64,000 nucleotides of DNA from Archaeoglobaceae archaeon (lineage in GTDB: Archaea > Halobacteriota > Archaeoglobi > Archaeoglobales > Archaeoglobaceae). Both the position numbers and the translations under genes were made by a program. Of the stretch, positions 48,592 to 57,120 are shown piece after piece (position 1 is the stretch's first letter; the number at the start of each line of letters is the position of its first letter). The notes under the pieces are model-generated. The model saw only the letters and a list, made by a program, of their open reading frames with translations, had not been told where the DNA came from and did no database searches. The DNA is taken from NCBI GenBank assembly GCA_027064525.1, contig JAMOPJ010000037.1, positions 29,657 through 93,656 on the forward strand, given 5' to 3'.

Positions 48592-49353
48592 ATGGATGAA
48601 GTCAAAGTTTATCCGGTCAGATTGCCGATAGTAAAGCCGGGAGACGATTTGGCAAAGCTCATAGTCGATGCCTTTGAAATCAAAGATGGCGATATAATAG
48701 CCGTGTGCTCCACAGTGGTTTCTAAGGCTGAAGGTAGGATCGTAGATCTGAAGGATTACAAACCCTCGGATGAGGCGAAAAAGATTGCTGAAAGGCTAAA
48801 AGTTGAGCCTGAGTTCGTTCAAGCGGTTTTGGATGAGAGTGAGGAGGTGTTGCTCGATTATCCCTTCCTACTCGTTAAAGCAAAGTTTGGAAACATCTGC
48901 GTGAATGCCGGAATAGATAGATCGAACGTTGAAGCTGGCAAGATCCTGCTCCCACCGATAGATCCGGATGAGAGTGCGGAGAGAATAAGAAGGAGGGTAG
49001 AGGAGCTAACAGGCAGGAGAGTTGGAGTAATAATAACCGACACAAACGGTAGGTGCTTCAGAAGAGGAGTTGTAGGCTTCGCCATCGGGATAGCGGGAGT
49101 TAAAGCAATGAGGAATTGGATGGGAAAGCGGGATCTGTTCGGAAACGTGCTTGAAAAGACCGTGGAATGCGTGGCGGATGAAATTGCAGCATTTGCCAAT
49201 CTGATGATGGGTGAGGGGGATTGGGGAATTCCGGTTGTGATTTTTAGGGGTCTCAATCTTTTGGGAGATGGTAGCATGGATGATATATACAGGAGTGAGA
49301 AGGAGGACATAATTAGGAGATGCCTAAGGCAAGGATTATTAGGAGAGAGATAG
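48592..49353 (+). CDS. cofE: Coenzyme F420-0:L-glutamate ligase
   Basis: 253 aa GTP-dependent ligase adding glutamates to F420-0. The N-terminal VYPVRLPIVKPGDDLAKLI, VCSTVVSKAEGRIV, DTNGRCFRRGVVGFAIGIAG and the C-terminal NLMMGEGDWGIPVVIFRGL are typical CofE. F420 is central to Archaeoglobus energy metabolism. A radical SAM gene starts 12 nt downstream and is probably co-transcribed. Confidence 0.94.
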   Translation: MDEVKVYPVRLPIVKPGDDLAKLIVDAFEIKDGDIIAVCSTVVSKAEGRIVDLKDYKPSDEAKKIAERLKVEPEFVQAVLDESEEVLLDYPFLLVKAKFGNICVNAGIDRSNVEAGKILLPPIDPDESAERIRRRVEELTGRRVGVIITDTNGRCFRRGVVGFAIGIAGVKAMRNWMGKRDLFGNVLEKTVECVADEIAAFANLMMGEGDWGIPVVIFRGLNLLGDGSMDDIYRSEKEDIIRRCLRQGLLGER

Positions 49354-49364
49354 GCTGGCTGTCG

Positions 49365-50432
49365 ATGCTATATATAATATTTCTCACGGGCATCTGCAAC
49401 TTGAGGTGTAAGTATTGCGGTGGGACGATTCCCAGTTACGTGATGCCCCACGAGGTCCAATACTCGATCAAAGAGCTTAGGGATTTTATCTCTCAAGATG
49501 CTCATCCTTCGATAGCGTTCTATGGTGGGGAGCCGTTGCTCAGAATCGATTTGATGAAGAAAATCATGGACGAGATCGAAGCCGAGCACTACATCCTCCA
49601 AACCAATGGTTTGCTCTTGCATAATGTTGATGAGGATTATCTCAAAAAATTCTCAACGATACTCGTTTCGATCGATGGGAGGAGAGAAGTTACGAACTTC
49701 TACAAGGGCGAGGGTGTTTACGAGAGGGTTATCGAGAACGTTCTAAAGATCAAGCCGATCTATAAGAACGAGCTGATAGCGAGGATGGTTGCAACCCAGA
49801 GAACTGACATATACCACGATGTTCTTCACCTCCTGAATTTGAACATCTTTACACACGTCCACTGGCAGATAGATGCGGTTTGGAGTCCGGAGGGGATTTG
49901 GAAAGACTTTGCAGGCTGGATAAAGAGATACAACAAAGGAATCACGAAGCTCGTGAACCGTTGGGTTGAGGAGATGAAAAGAGGTAGGATTCTGGGTATA
50001 GTTCCGTTTTTAGGAGTTTTGAAGGCGTTGCTTGGCTATCCAAACACGTCTCCTCCATGCGGTTCAGGAGTGAACTCCTTTGCAATCGCTACGAATGGCA
50101 AGATCTTGGCATGTCCGATTTGCCCCGACTTAAACTGGAACGTTTTGGGAGACCTGAAATCTGATCCGAACAAGCTTCCAAAGTTGGAGATGCTCGAACC
50201 CTGCAGGAGTTGTGAGTATTTGGCGGTATGTGGAGGGAGATGCCTCTTCTTCAATCGGGAGAGGCTTTGGGGTAATGAAGGGTTCAGATTGGTTTGTTCT
50301 ACAGCGGTTCATCTCATTCGAGAGATCGAGAGAGTTAAATCAGAGATACTGAGTTTGGTTGAGAGAGGAAAGATCGATTTCGATGATCTCATCTACCCGA
50401 AGTTCAACAACACGACCGAGATAATACCCTGA
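49365..50432 (+). CDS. Radical SAM/SPASM-type enzyme, putative peptide-modifying (AF1577-like)
   Basis: About 355 aa. Starts MLYIIFLTGICNLRCKYCGG with the C-x3-C-x2-C cluster motif, then AFYGGEPLLRIDLMKKIM. The C-terminus carries auxiliary-cluster cysteines: CGSGVNSFAIATNGKILACP and CRSCEYLAVCGGRCLFF, the SPASM-like arrangement of peptide-modifying enzymes. It resembles a family I recall as TIGR04084 in archaea. No obvious precursor peptide lies adjacent. ATG 49365 is used; the frame extends into cofE to 49320. Confidence 0.8.
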   Translation: MLYIIFLTGICNLRCKYCGGTIPSYVMPHEVQYSIKELRDFISQDAHPSIAFYGGEPLLRIDLMKKIMDEIEAEHYILQTNGLLLHNVDEDYLKKFSTILVSIDGRREVTNFYKGEGVYERVIENVLKIKPIYKNELIARMVATQRTDIYHDVLHLLNLNIFTHVHWQIDAVWSPEGIWKDFAGWIKRYNKGITKLVNRWVEEMKRGRILGIVPFLGVLKALLGYPNTSPPCGSGVNSFAIATNGKILACPICPDLNWNVLGDLKSDPNKLPKLEMLEPCRSCEYLAVCGGRCLFFNRERLWGNEGFRLVCSTAVHLIREIERVKSEILSLVERGKIDFDDLIYPKFNNTTEIIP

Positions 50433-50498
50433 ACTACTTAAAGGTGCTACTAAAACTCAAACTCAAAACTTATAAATACCACCAAAACAACGTCCGAT

Positions 50499-51488
50499 AT
50501 GGACGAACTGCTTAGGGATGTTGCGTTTTTGATCCGAAATGGAACGGCTGTGGACGCTTTGAATGCAGTAATTAGTAAGGCTCCGGATGATGTGAAGGAA
50601 AAGGCTAAGAAACTGTTCGATGATCCGAACGTCATTCAATCTCTCGATGAAAAGTGGGCTGATTTGCTTTCTTTGATCTACTACGCTCACATCTCACGCT
50701 ACTCCGCTCAACTCACGACGAGGCAGGGGATTGCTGGGCAAGTTGTTTCCTCACTAACGGCTGCTAAGCTCTCCAGAAAGCTTGACATTCCCGAACTCGA
50801 AGCAATATTCCTGCTGAGCGGTGCTAAAGCTTTGACTCTGATGGGGATGAAGGACAGAGCGGAAGTCTGCTATTTGAAGGCTGAAGAGCTTTTGAGAGAT
50901 CTTGTTAAGAAGGATGAGTCGTTTTTGAAAGAACTTGCAGACGTTCTAAACGACTTGGGAATAATATACGTCGAGATGAACGAGAAGGAGAAAGGTGAAA
51001 GATATTTGGAGGAAGCCCTCAAGATAAGAAGGGAACTCGCTGAGAAGGATGAATCATATTTGCCGGTTTTGGCTCAAACCCTCAACAACTTGGCGTCGCT
51101 CTACAAGGACATAAAGAAATACGCTGAAGCCGACGAGTTCTTCGACGAGGCTGAGAAGATATACAGGAAGCTCGTCGAGAAGGATGAGAACTACATAATC
51201 GATTTGGCCGTCGTTTTGTGCAATTACGGAGCTCTGTGTAGAGTCATAAGGGAGTTCGAGAAGGCGGAAGCTCTTTACAAGGAAGCTCTTGAGATCTTCA
51301 AGAAGCTCACGGAGAAGGATGTTTTCTACAACTCTGGAGTTGCGGATGTTCTGATGTATCTTAGCGGGCTTTACAGAGATAAGGGTGAGTTCGACAAGGC
51401 TGAGGAATACATGAAGATGGCAAACCAAGTCTATAACGAGCTCCTCTCTAAGTTGCAAGAACGCTCAGAAGCTTCTTCAGGAGCTTAG
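50499..51488 (+). CDS. Tetratricopeptide-repeat protein
   Basis: 329 aa of helical repeats. At least four TPR-like units are readable in the second half, each about 40 residues and separated by a conserved (V/A)EKDE/D element: FLKELADVLNDLGIIYVEMN, LPVLAQTLNNLASLYKDIKK, IIDLAVVLCNYGALCRVIRE, and NSGVADVLMYLSGLYRDKGE. The 42-residue spacing resembles kinesin-light-chain-type TPRs. A protein-binding scaffold; partner unknown. TATA-like CTTATAAATA lies about 30 bp before the ATG. The end overlaps the convergent GGR gene by 41 nt. Confidence 0.85.
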   Translation: MDELLRDVAFLIRNGTAVDALNAVISKAPDDVKEKAKKLFDDPNVIQSLDEKWADLLSLIYYAHISRYSAQLTTRQGIAGQVVSSLTAAKLSRKLDIPELEAIFLLSGAKALTLMGMKDRAEVCYLKAEELLRDLVKKDESFLKELADVLNDLGIIYVEMNEKEKGERYLEEALKIRRELAEKDESYLPVLAQTLNNLASLYKDIKKYAEADEFFDEAEKIYRKLVEKDENYIIDLAVVLCNYGALCRVIREFEKAEALYKEALEIFKKLTEKDVFYNSGVADVLMYLSGLYRDKGEFDKAEEYMKMANQVYNELLSKLQERSEASSGA

Positions 51489-52560
51489 GCTTCCTTACAA
51501 TTTTTATTATAGTCGGCAAAACTCTCAGCAGGGTTGATGGACAGTCCATGTGTAGCTCCTTAGCCAAGTGGGCGTGATCTTTTGCCATTCTGACGATATA
51601 GTTGTAATCTTCGTCTTCGAGTTTTGAATACAGCCTGTATATCTTCATTCCAAAGCTTATTTCTCTTCCGATCGATTTCAAGTATTCTTCCTTAAATTTT
51701 CTCAGATTCGGGAAAGTCTCTTTTAGAATTTCGGTAGCCCTTAGCAAGTAAAAAAGCCCCCCACCTGTGTATGGTTTAACCATTCCAGCGGAATCTCCTA
51801 TCAAGGCGATGTTATCCTTTACGAAGTCTACGAGTCCGACGGGTATAGCTCCGGCGTTTAACTCTATTATCTTACTTGATACAATCCTCCTCGACGCCGA
51901 AGGATGTTTTTTGATCAGGTTTTCGAGGTAAAACTTGGGATTCGATCTTGAAACCACACCCACCCTTGCATTCTCATCCAAAGGGATCGCGTAAGCGAAG
52001 AATCCGTCAGAGTAGCTCTTCCCAAAGAATAGCTCCACCATGTCGTCGCTTAAAGCTTCGTATCTGCATTCGATCTGAACGGCTGAAAGGATCTCCGGCC
52101 TCTCGAAGTTGAAGCATCTCGCTACTGCCGAGTAGGCACCATCTGCACCTATCATAGCGTCGAATTCGATCGTTGTCCTATTTCCGAGTTGCAATATCTC
52201 TGCTTTTCCATTTTTAGCATCGACGAACTTGGACTTAACCCAGATTTCGGCAAATTCAGAAGCTTTTGCTAGAAGATCTCTGTCGAGGATCTTTCTCTCT
52301 ATTACAATTCCTCTACATTTACCTTCCAATTCAACAGCCTCTCCGTTCGGAGCTATGAAAAATGCTCCTCGAATGTCGTTTAACTTGCACTTGGAGTATC
52401 TCCTGAGCCTTCCGTAACAATCCTCACTTATCAAACCCGCACATTGAACAGGAAAACCTGCTGACTGGTGTTCCTCAACTATCAGAATGTCGTGCTTCTT
52501 TCCAATTGCCATGGCCGAAAGGCTTCCAGCCGGGCCAGCGCCTACGATCAAAACTCTCAC
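51448..52560 (-). CDS. Geranylgeranyl reductase family FAD-dependent oxidoreductase
   Basis: 370 aa flavoprotein. FAD-binding VLIVGAGPAGSLSAMAIG, the P-x-x-C-A-G active-site element AGFPVQCAGLISEDCYGRL, DAMIGADGAYSAVARCF and IALIGDSAGMVKPYTGGGLF are typical of archaeal geranylgeranyl reductases that saturate membrane lipid or quinone side chains. Several paralogues exist per archaeon, so the exact substrate is open. Confidence 0.88.
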   Translation of the reverse strand: MRVLIVGAGPAGSLSAMAIGKKHDILIVEEHQSAGFPVQCAGLISEDCYGRLRRYSKCKLNDIRGAFFIAPNGEAVELEGKCRGIVIERKILDRDLLAKASEFAEIWVKSKFVDAKNGKAEILQLGNRTTIEFDAMIGADGAYSAVARCFNFERPEILSAVQIECRYEALSDDMVELFFGKSYSDGFFAYAIPLDENARVGVVSRSNPKFYLENLIKKHPSASRRIVSSKIIELNAGAIPVGLVDFVKDNIALIGDSAGMVKPYTGGGLFYLLRATEILKETFPNLRKFKEEYLKSIGREISFGMKIYRLYSKLEDEDYNYIVRMAKDHAHLAKELHMDCPSTLLRVLPTIIKIVRKPKLLKKLLSVLAT

Positions 52561-52749
52561 ACTTTGAATTTCGCGAACGTTGCTTAAAAGTTCAACTTCC
52601 TTTACAACTTAACGGGTGAGCGCGAACATAGGTTTTATATTTATACAATTTTGGTTAAAAATTAGAATCCCAATCGCTAAGTATTGCCCGTTCATGATGA
52701 GGCTATTCAATTATTCACATTGAAAGATCTGCAAAATAGAGTGAAAGGA

Positions 52750-53571
52750 TCACTTAAAACGTTTCCACACTATGTAGCCGTTTCTCTCCTCAGCCACTAC
52801 GAGTCCCCTTCTGTAAAGACTTGAGAGATGTCCCTTTATTGGAGGCTTTAGGACTATGACGGACTTCAAATTTCGAACCTTGGCAACCCTTGCAACCTCA
52901 GCTATTAGATCATCTTCTCTTATGCCTTCTTTGGGAATCATCGAGTATATCATCCTGTCGATGTCCTCGATTATTCTTATATTCTCCCTTATAACCTTCA
53001 GCCCATCTCTCCTTTCGAATATTTCACCATGCCCCGGAATTAAGTAGTCCCAGTCGAGCTTGAGCATTCTGTATAGACTTTCGATAACCAGATCGGGATC
53101 TGTGTAGTATAGGATCCCGAACTCCTGCCAGTATTCAACCGGATAGACGGAATCTCCAGCTATGAGCGCATTTTCTATTAAGTAACCCACGTGGGCATAA
53201 GTATGACCGGGTAGAGGGACGTAGAAAGGATAATCTTCGGCGAACTCGTTAACGATAACACCCCTTCCACGAAAGTAAGGAGTAACCATATCCTCCGGTA
53301 GAAAAGCCCAACTGAACAGTCCTCGCCAGTTTATCGTCGGATTTTCGATCATGTTTGCTTCAAGCTTAGGAGCAACTATCTTAGCTCTATCTCTTAGCAT
53401 GTGTGCATCCGCGAAGTGATCTGCATGTCCGTGAGTTATGAAAACAGTTCTAACGTTTTTGTAGATATCCTTTCCAACGTTTGGATCGAAAACGGCATCA
53501 CCCCAAACAACCGTGTTAACCCCAAATCTACCTTTATAAATCATGAACTTTTCAATTTTAAGATATATCAT
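52750..53571 (-). CDS. Metallo-beta-lactamase-fold hydrolase
   Basis: About 273 aa. The zinc motif H-x-H-x-D-H is TVFITHGHADHFADAH, with later ligands in PLPGHTYAHVGYL, LIAGDSVYPVEYW and YLIPGHGEIFERRD. The C-terminal winged-helix-like stretch (IKGHLSSLYRRGLVVAEERN) is a further feature. ATG 53571 is preferred because ATTTTAAGC lies about 27 bp upstream, consistent with a leaderless start; ATG 53544 and the frame start 53616 are alternatives. Substrate unknown. Confidence 0.8.
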   Translation of the reverse strand: MIYLKIEKFMIYKGRFGVNTVVWGDAVFDPNVGKDIYKNVRTVFITHGHADHFADAHMLRDRAKIVAPKLEANMIENPTINWRGLFSWAFLPEDMVTPYFRGRGVIVNEFAEDYPFYVPLPGHTYAHVGYLIENALIAGDSVYPVEYWQEFGILYYTDPDLVIESLYRMLKLDWDYLIPGHGEIFERRDGLKVIRENIRIIEDIDRMIYSMIPKEGIREDDLIAEVARVAKVRNLKSVIVLKPPIKGHLSSLYRRGLVVAEERNGYIVWKRFK

Positions 53572-53702
53572 GAAATAAATCACGATTAATTTGCTTAAAA
53601 TTTTTATCTTCGGCAAATGATTAATTTTCCCGAAAGTAGATCAAACTGATATCGTCAAAAATCGAAGGATAAATTTATATATGTCGAACTTATTGTAGGG
53701 AT

Positions 53703-53840
53703 ATGGACTGCGAGAGGGTTTGGGTTATTACGGCAAGAACATTCGTAAAAGAAAACGTGGATAGCATAATTAAGGAGCTCGAATCGAGGGGCTTCAAGGT
53801 GGAGAAGAGGGAGCTGATATTCGAATACGATAACTTTTAA
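53703..53840 (+). CDS. Small hypothetical protein, 45 aa
   Basis: ATG 53703 to TAA 53840. The peptide alternates strand and helix, CERVWVITARTFVKENV then IIKELESRGFKVEKRELIFE, like a tiny ferredoxin-like or regulatory domain. A TATA-like AAATTTATATATG stands about 25 bp upstream, giving a near-leaderless message. No family recognised. Confidence 0.5.
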   Translation: MDCERVWVITARTFVKENVDSIIKELESRGFKVEKRELIFEYDNF

Positions 53841-53906
53841 ATTATTATTTTTAATTTAAACAAAGGCATCCGATACAGCTATATTTTGCCGAATATACTC
53901 TTAAAC

Positions 53907-54425
53907 ATGCTCGAATACTTGTATCCGATTAGAACATATTTGATCGTTTCTGGGACCATAGAAAGGCCAAACGTAATGACTGCCGACTGGGTTGTCCCTC
54001 TATCTTTTAACCCGCCGATGTGCGGAGTTGCGATTGGCCATACGAGGTTCACGAAGAAGCTGATAGACGAGCATAAGGAATTCGTAGTTGCCGTTCCGAC
54101 AATAGAACTGCTTAAGGACGTTTGGATTGCCGGAACTGTAAGTGGTGCAAACGTGGACAAAAGAGAAAAACTCAGCATCACGTTCGTTCCTTCGAAGAAG
54201 GTTAAGGCTCCTTCTATAAAAGAGTGTCAAGCCAATTTAGAGTGCAAGGTCGTGAATGCCATTGAGACGGGAGATCACGTCTTTTATGTCGGAGAAATAG
54301 TAGATGTGAGCTACGGGGATGCTTTCAAAACGGGTTCTCCGGATATTGAGAACTACAAGTTCGTCTTGCATGTGAGCTTTGGAGCGAATTTCACCGTGAA
54401 TTCGTCTGAGATTTATAAACCATAA
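53907..54425 (+). CDS. Flavin reductase-like domain protein (flavoredoxin type)
   Basis: 172 aa FMN-binding split barrel. Signature segments: YLYPIRTYLIVSGTIERPNV, TADWVVPLSFNPPMCGVAIG, HTRFTKKLIDEHKEFVVAVP and the late GDHVFYVGEIVDVSYGDAF. Such proteins bind FMN and transfer electrons or reduce flavins. ATG 53907 gives the family-like start; TTG 53886 extends it by seven residues. The convergent dapF gene ends 41 bp downstream. Confidence 0.85.
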   Translation: MLEYLYPIRTYLIVSGTIERPNVMTADWVVPLSFNPPMCGVAIGHTRFTKKLIDEHKEFVVAVPTIELLKDVWIAGTVSGANVDKREKLSITFVPSKKVKAPSIKECQANLECKVVNAIETGDHVFYVGEIVDVSYGDAFKTGSPDIENYKFVLHVSFGANFTVNSSEIYKP

Positions 54426-54466
54426 ATACAATTTTTTGAGCTATGTTGATTGTGGTCATGGGAACT

Positions 54467-55327
54467 CTAATAAGGTTTGCTATGCAAATCTAAACTTATA
54501 CCGAGTTCGTTCAAATTTATCTCCCCCTCAAGAATTCTGTTTGCCGTTCCGGTCATGTAAACCGTTTCTCCAACCTCGATCCTTAACACTCCACCTTTGG
54601 TCTGAACATCCACTTTGTTGTCGAGAATTCCCAATTTATGCCCAACAATCGCAACGGCACAACTTCCAGTTCCACAGCTCAACGTTTCGTCTTCAACTCC
54701 TCTTTCGTAAGTTCTGACGAAAACCTTACTCCTCGATTCTACCTTGGCAAAGTTCACGTTTATCCCCTCTGGAAATATCTCATGAAACCTTATGAAGCGA
54801 GCTGGCTCGATTATGTCAAAATCCAAATCATCTACGAATATCACCGCATGCGGAACACCCGTATTCACGGCATAAACCTTGAACTTCCTTCCTTTAACCT
54901 CAAACTCTTTTCCCCAAACATCCTCTTTAGCTGGAACATCTTTGCCGAACTTCGGCCTTCCCATATCGACCTTCACCCACCACTTGCCATCGAACCAAAC
55001 TTCGAGCTCTTTGATTCCAGCGAGCGTCTCTACTCTAACCTTCCCTTCTTTGGCGTAACCCTCTTCGACTATGTATCTGCAGAAGCACCTTATCCCGTTT
55101 CCACACATCTCAGCTTCGCTTCCATCGCTGTTGAAATATCTGAACCTTGCATCACCTATATCCGACTTCTGAACGAACAGAACACCATCAGCTCCAACTC
55201 CGAACCTTCTGTGACATACAGCCTTAACGAAGTCTGGCTTGAGCTTTTCTGGAATGATCTCTCTCTCAAATTCGTCGATCAGTATGAAGTCGTTACCGTT
55301 TCCGTGCATCTTTGTAATCCTGATCAT
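54467..55327 (-). CDS. dapF: Diaminopimelate epimerase
   Basis: About 286 aa, converts LL- to meso-diaminopimelate in lysine synthesis. Both catalytic cysteine motifs are present: EAEMCGNGIRCFCRY and ETLSCGTGSCAVAIVGHKLG; the start IRITKMHGNGNDFILIDEFE is canonical. Start ATG 55327 preferred; 55336 adds three residues. Confidence 0.95.
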   Translation of the reverse strand: MIRITKMHGNGNDFILIDEFEREIIPEKLKPDFVKAVCHRRFGVGADGVLFVQKSDIGDARFRYFNSDGSEAEMCGNGIRCFCRYIVEEGYAKEGKVRVETLAGIKELEVWFDGKWWVKVDMGRPKFGKDVPAKEDVWGKEFEVKGRKFKVYAVNTGVPHAVIFVDDLDFDIIEPARFIRFHEIFPEGINVNFAKVESRSKVFVRTYERGVEDETLSCGTGSCAVAIVGHKLGILDNKVDVQTKGGVLRIEVGETVYMTGTANRILEGEINLNELGISLDLHSKPY

Positions 55328-55413
55328 CCAAGCCATCTAAGCTCAAACATTTTTAAAGGTGTCGTCGATTATTGTTGATAAAGTTTATAAGCGAGTCATC
55401 ACCAGTTGAGATT

Positions 55414-56103
55414 ATGGATATAATGGAAAACATAGACGACCTAATTTTAAAGCTTGAAAATTTAAGAACAAGATTAATTTACGATTCGCAGTATCCAACA
55501 GTCAGTTTCGTCTTCTTTCACTTCATTCCTAAATTTCAGTTTAAAGATAAGTATATTCTCATCTTCTCTGAGACCATCTGTAGAGGTCTTGAGAAGGTTC
55601 ATAAGTCTCTCTCACGTTACTCCACTGACATAAGTGAAATCTTGAACGAGGTCAAGATTATTAAGATAGGAAAAAATTACGAAGTTCCCTTCGGCGAGTT
55701 GCATGAGTTCATTCCCTATGATGAGATTGAGGATGGGTTTATTCGAATCGAGCACGCCTTTAAGAAGCTTAAGGGTGATGATCTCCTGATATTTTTCGGA
55801 ATGCATCTGATTCCTGTAATATATGGAAAAGAAATCCTTAGAGGTTTGATGGAGCTATACGATGCCATTCCGAGGGACATCACACTCCTTAGCACTTGTC
55901 CTGAGCACATATATGACAAGAATCTTGAAACTATCATCAGGATGTTCTACGACATAGTTCTGAGGATAAAGAAAGAGGATGAACTTTTCAGGTTCGGAAG
56001 GGATACCTACCTAATCGGAGTGGAGCAGAGTTCGATTCCGGAGATAAAGCCCAGATTTGGAAGATACATAATCGACTCGACTGGCAAATTTATCAGGGTG
56101 TAG
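55414..56103 (+). CDS. Conserved-looking hypothetical protein, RecA-fold-like without Walker A
   Basis: 229 aa from ATG 55414 (243 aa if TTG 55372 is used). Predicted alternating strands and helices (PTVSFVFFHFIPKF, DLLIFFGMHLIPVIY, ITLLSTCPEHIYDKNLETII) resemble the layout of small archaeal RecA-like proteins, but no P-loop is visible. TATA-like TTTTTAAAG at about 55350 and GTTTATAAGC at 55383 favour the later start. The last 97 nt overlap the convergent cbiB gene, which is long for such an overlap. Confidence 0.55.
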   Translation: MDIMENIDDLILKLENLRTRLIYDSQYPTVSFVFFHFIPKFQFKDKYILIFSETICRGLEKVHKSLSRYSTDISEILNEVKIIKIGKNYEVPFGELHEFIPYDEIEDGFIRIEHAFKKLKGDDLLIFFGMHLIPVIYGKEILRGLMELYDAIPRDITLLSTCPEHIYDKNLETIIRMFYDIVLRIKKEDELFRFGRDTYLIGVEQSSIPEIKPRFGRYIIDSTGKFIRV

Positions 56104-56921
56104 AGGGTTACAGCCATAGCGCAGAGCTTAATGTAAACCTTTATGGCCCTTTCAATATCCCTAATATCCGGATATCTTCCAGCTTTTACTTCGTAGTGCC
56201 CGGGCTTCATTAGAGTAACTTCCAGAACTCCCGCCATCGCAGATATTGGATATCCACCGTTCAACTTGATCGTTCTATATCTCTTAATGATTTCAAATGC
56301 TTTTGGCTTCAGCAGTATGAACAGCAAAGCTGAGAGTCTCGCCGGTATGAAGTTAAGAGCATCATCTAATCTCGCACAGAAACGGCCAAAATATCTGTAT
56401 CTTTTGGTTTTGTATCCTATCATTGCATCGCAAGTGTTAACGGCTCGATATACGAGAGCTCCGTAGATTCCAAACAGAGTGTAGTAGAATAGTGGTGCGA
56501 ACACCCCATCCACGAAGTTCTCAGCAATCGATTCGATCACAGCAGAGGAGAGCTGGCTATCATTGAGCTTCGAAACATCTCTGCTCACAATCATCTGAAC
56601 TTCCTCCCTTGCAATCTTTCCGTTTTTGATCGTTCTCTTAGCATGTTCAACCATACTTCTGATGGATATAGATGCAAAAAGAAGATAAAACTCAAAATGA
56701 AGCTTTTTGGCAAGATGGGCTATTCCAATAGCAAAAACGCAGAGACCAAGGGTTAAGCAGAGTCCAGCGGTGATGTCTGCAGAGCAAGATATTCTTCGAT
56801 ACCTCCTATCGACGAATTCGACGATCCTTCCAAACCAAACTGTGGGATGGAACCTTTCTGGCGGTTCGCCGAAGATAGCATCCAAGACGATTGCTATCAG
56901 CAGTGTTAATACCTTACCCAC
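56007..56921 (-). CDS. cbiB: Adenosylcobinamide-phosphate synthase
   Basis: 304 aa integral membrane enzyme attaching aminopropanol phosphate to cobyric acid. Starts IAIVLDAIFGEPPERFHPTV followed by WFGRIVEFVDRRYR; VSRDVSKLNDSQLSSAVIES, IAENFVDGVFAPLFYYTLFG and YRAVNTCDAMIGYKTKRYRY are the family's conserved blocks. Four to five membrane spans. The 3' end overlaps the convergent hypothetical gene by 97 nt. Confidence 0.93.
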   Translation of the reverse strand: MGKVLTLLIAIVLDAIFGEPPERFHPTVWFGRIVEFVDRRYRRISCSADITAGLCLTLGLCVFAIGIAHLAKKLHFEFYLLFASISIRSMVEHAKRTIKNGKIAREEVQMIVSRDVSKLNDSQLSSAVIESIAENFVDGVFAPLFYYTLFGIYGALVYRAVNTCDAMIGYKTKRYRYFGRFCARLDDALNFIPARLSALLFILLKPKAFEIIKRYRTIKLNGGYPISAMAGVLEVTLMKPGHYEVKAGRYPDIRDIERAIKVYIKLCAMAVTLYTLINLPVESIMYLPNLGFISGIELCSTPIR

Positions 56922-56973
56922 GGCGAATACTTAAGGGAAGACTTTAAAAACTCTGCAGTGTTAATTGATTTGA

Positions 56974-57057
56974 GCCGGGGTTGCCGAGTGGTAAGGCGCG
57001 GGCCTGGAGAGCCCGTGTCCCGTAAGGGACGCGTGGGTTCGAATCCCACCCCCGGCG
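56974..57057 (+). tRNA. tRNA-Ser (anticodon GGA)
   Basis: Starts GCCGGGG and ends CCCCGGC plus G. Anticodon arm CGGGC-CTGGAGA-GCCCG gives GGA. A long variable arm (GTCCC-GTAA-GGGAC) identifies class II tRNA-Ser, and the T-arm is GTGGG-TTCGAAT-CCCAC. CCA is not encoded. It lies between cbiB and carB. Confidence 0.96.
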
Positions 57058-57120
57058 CTGTTTTATCAAACAATCGGAAGCTATATTTTTCCAACGTTGA
57101 CTTGGCTGAAAGGTGGTGTT

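Noticed and set aside
56906..57094. Minus-strand ORF of 62 codons across tRNA-Ser
   Set aside because: It is the familiar spurious translation of a tRNA gene ([16 protein letters not shown]).
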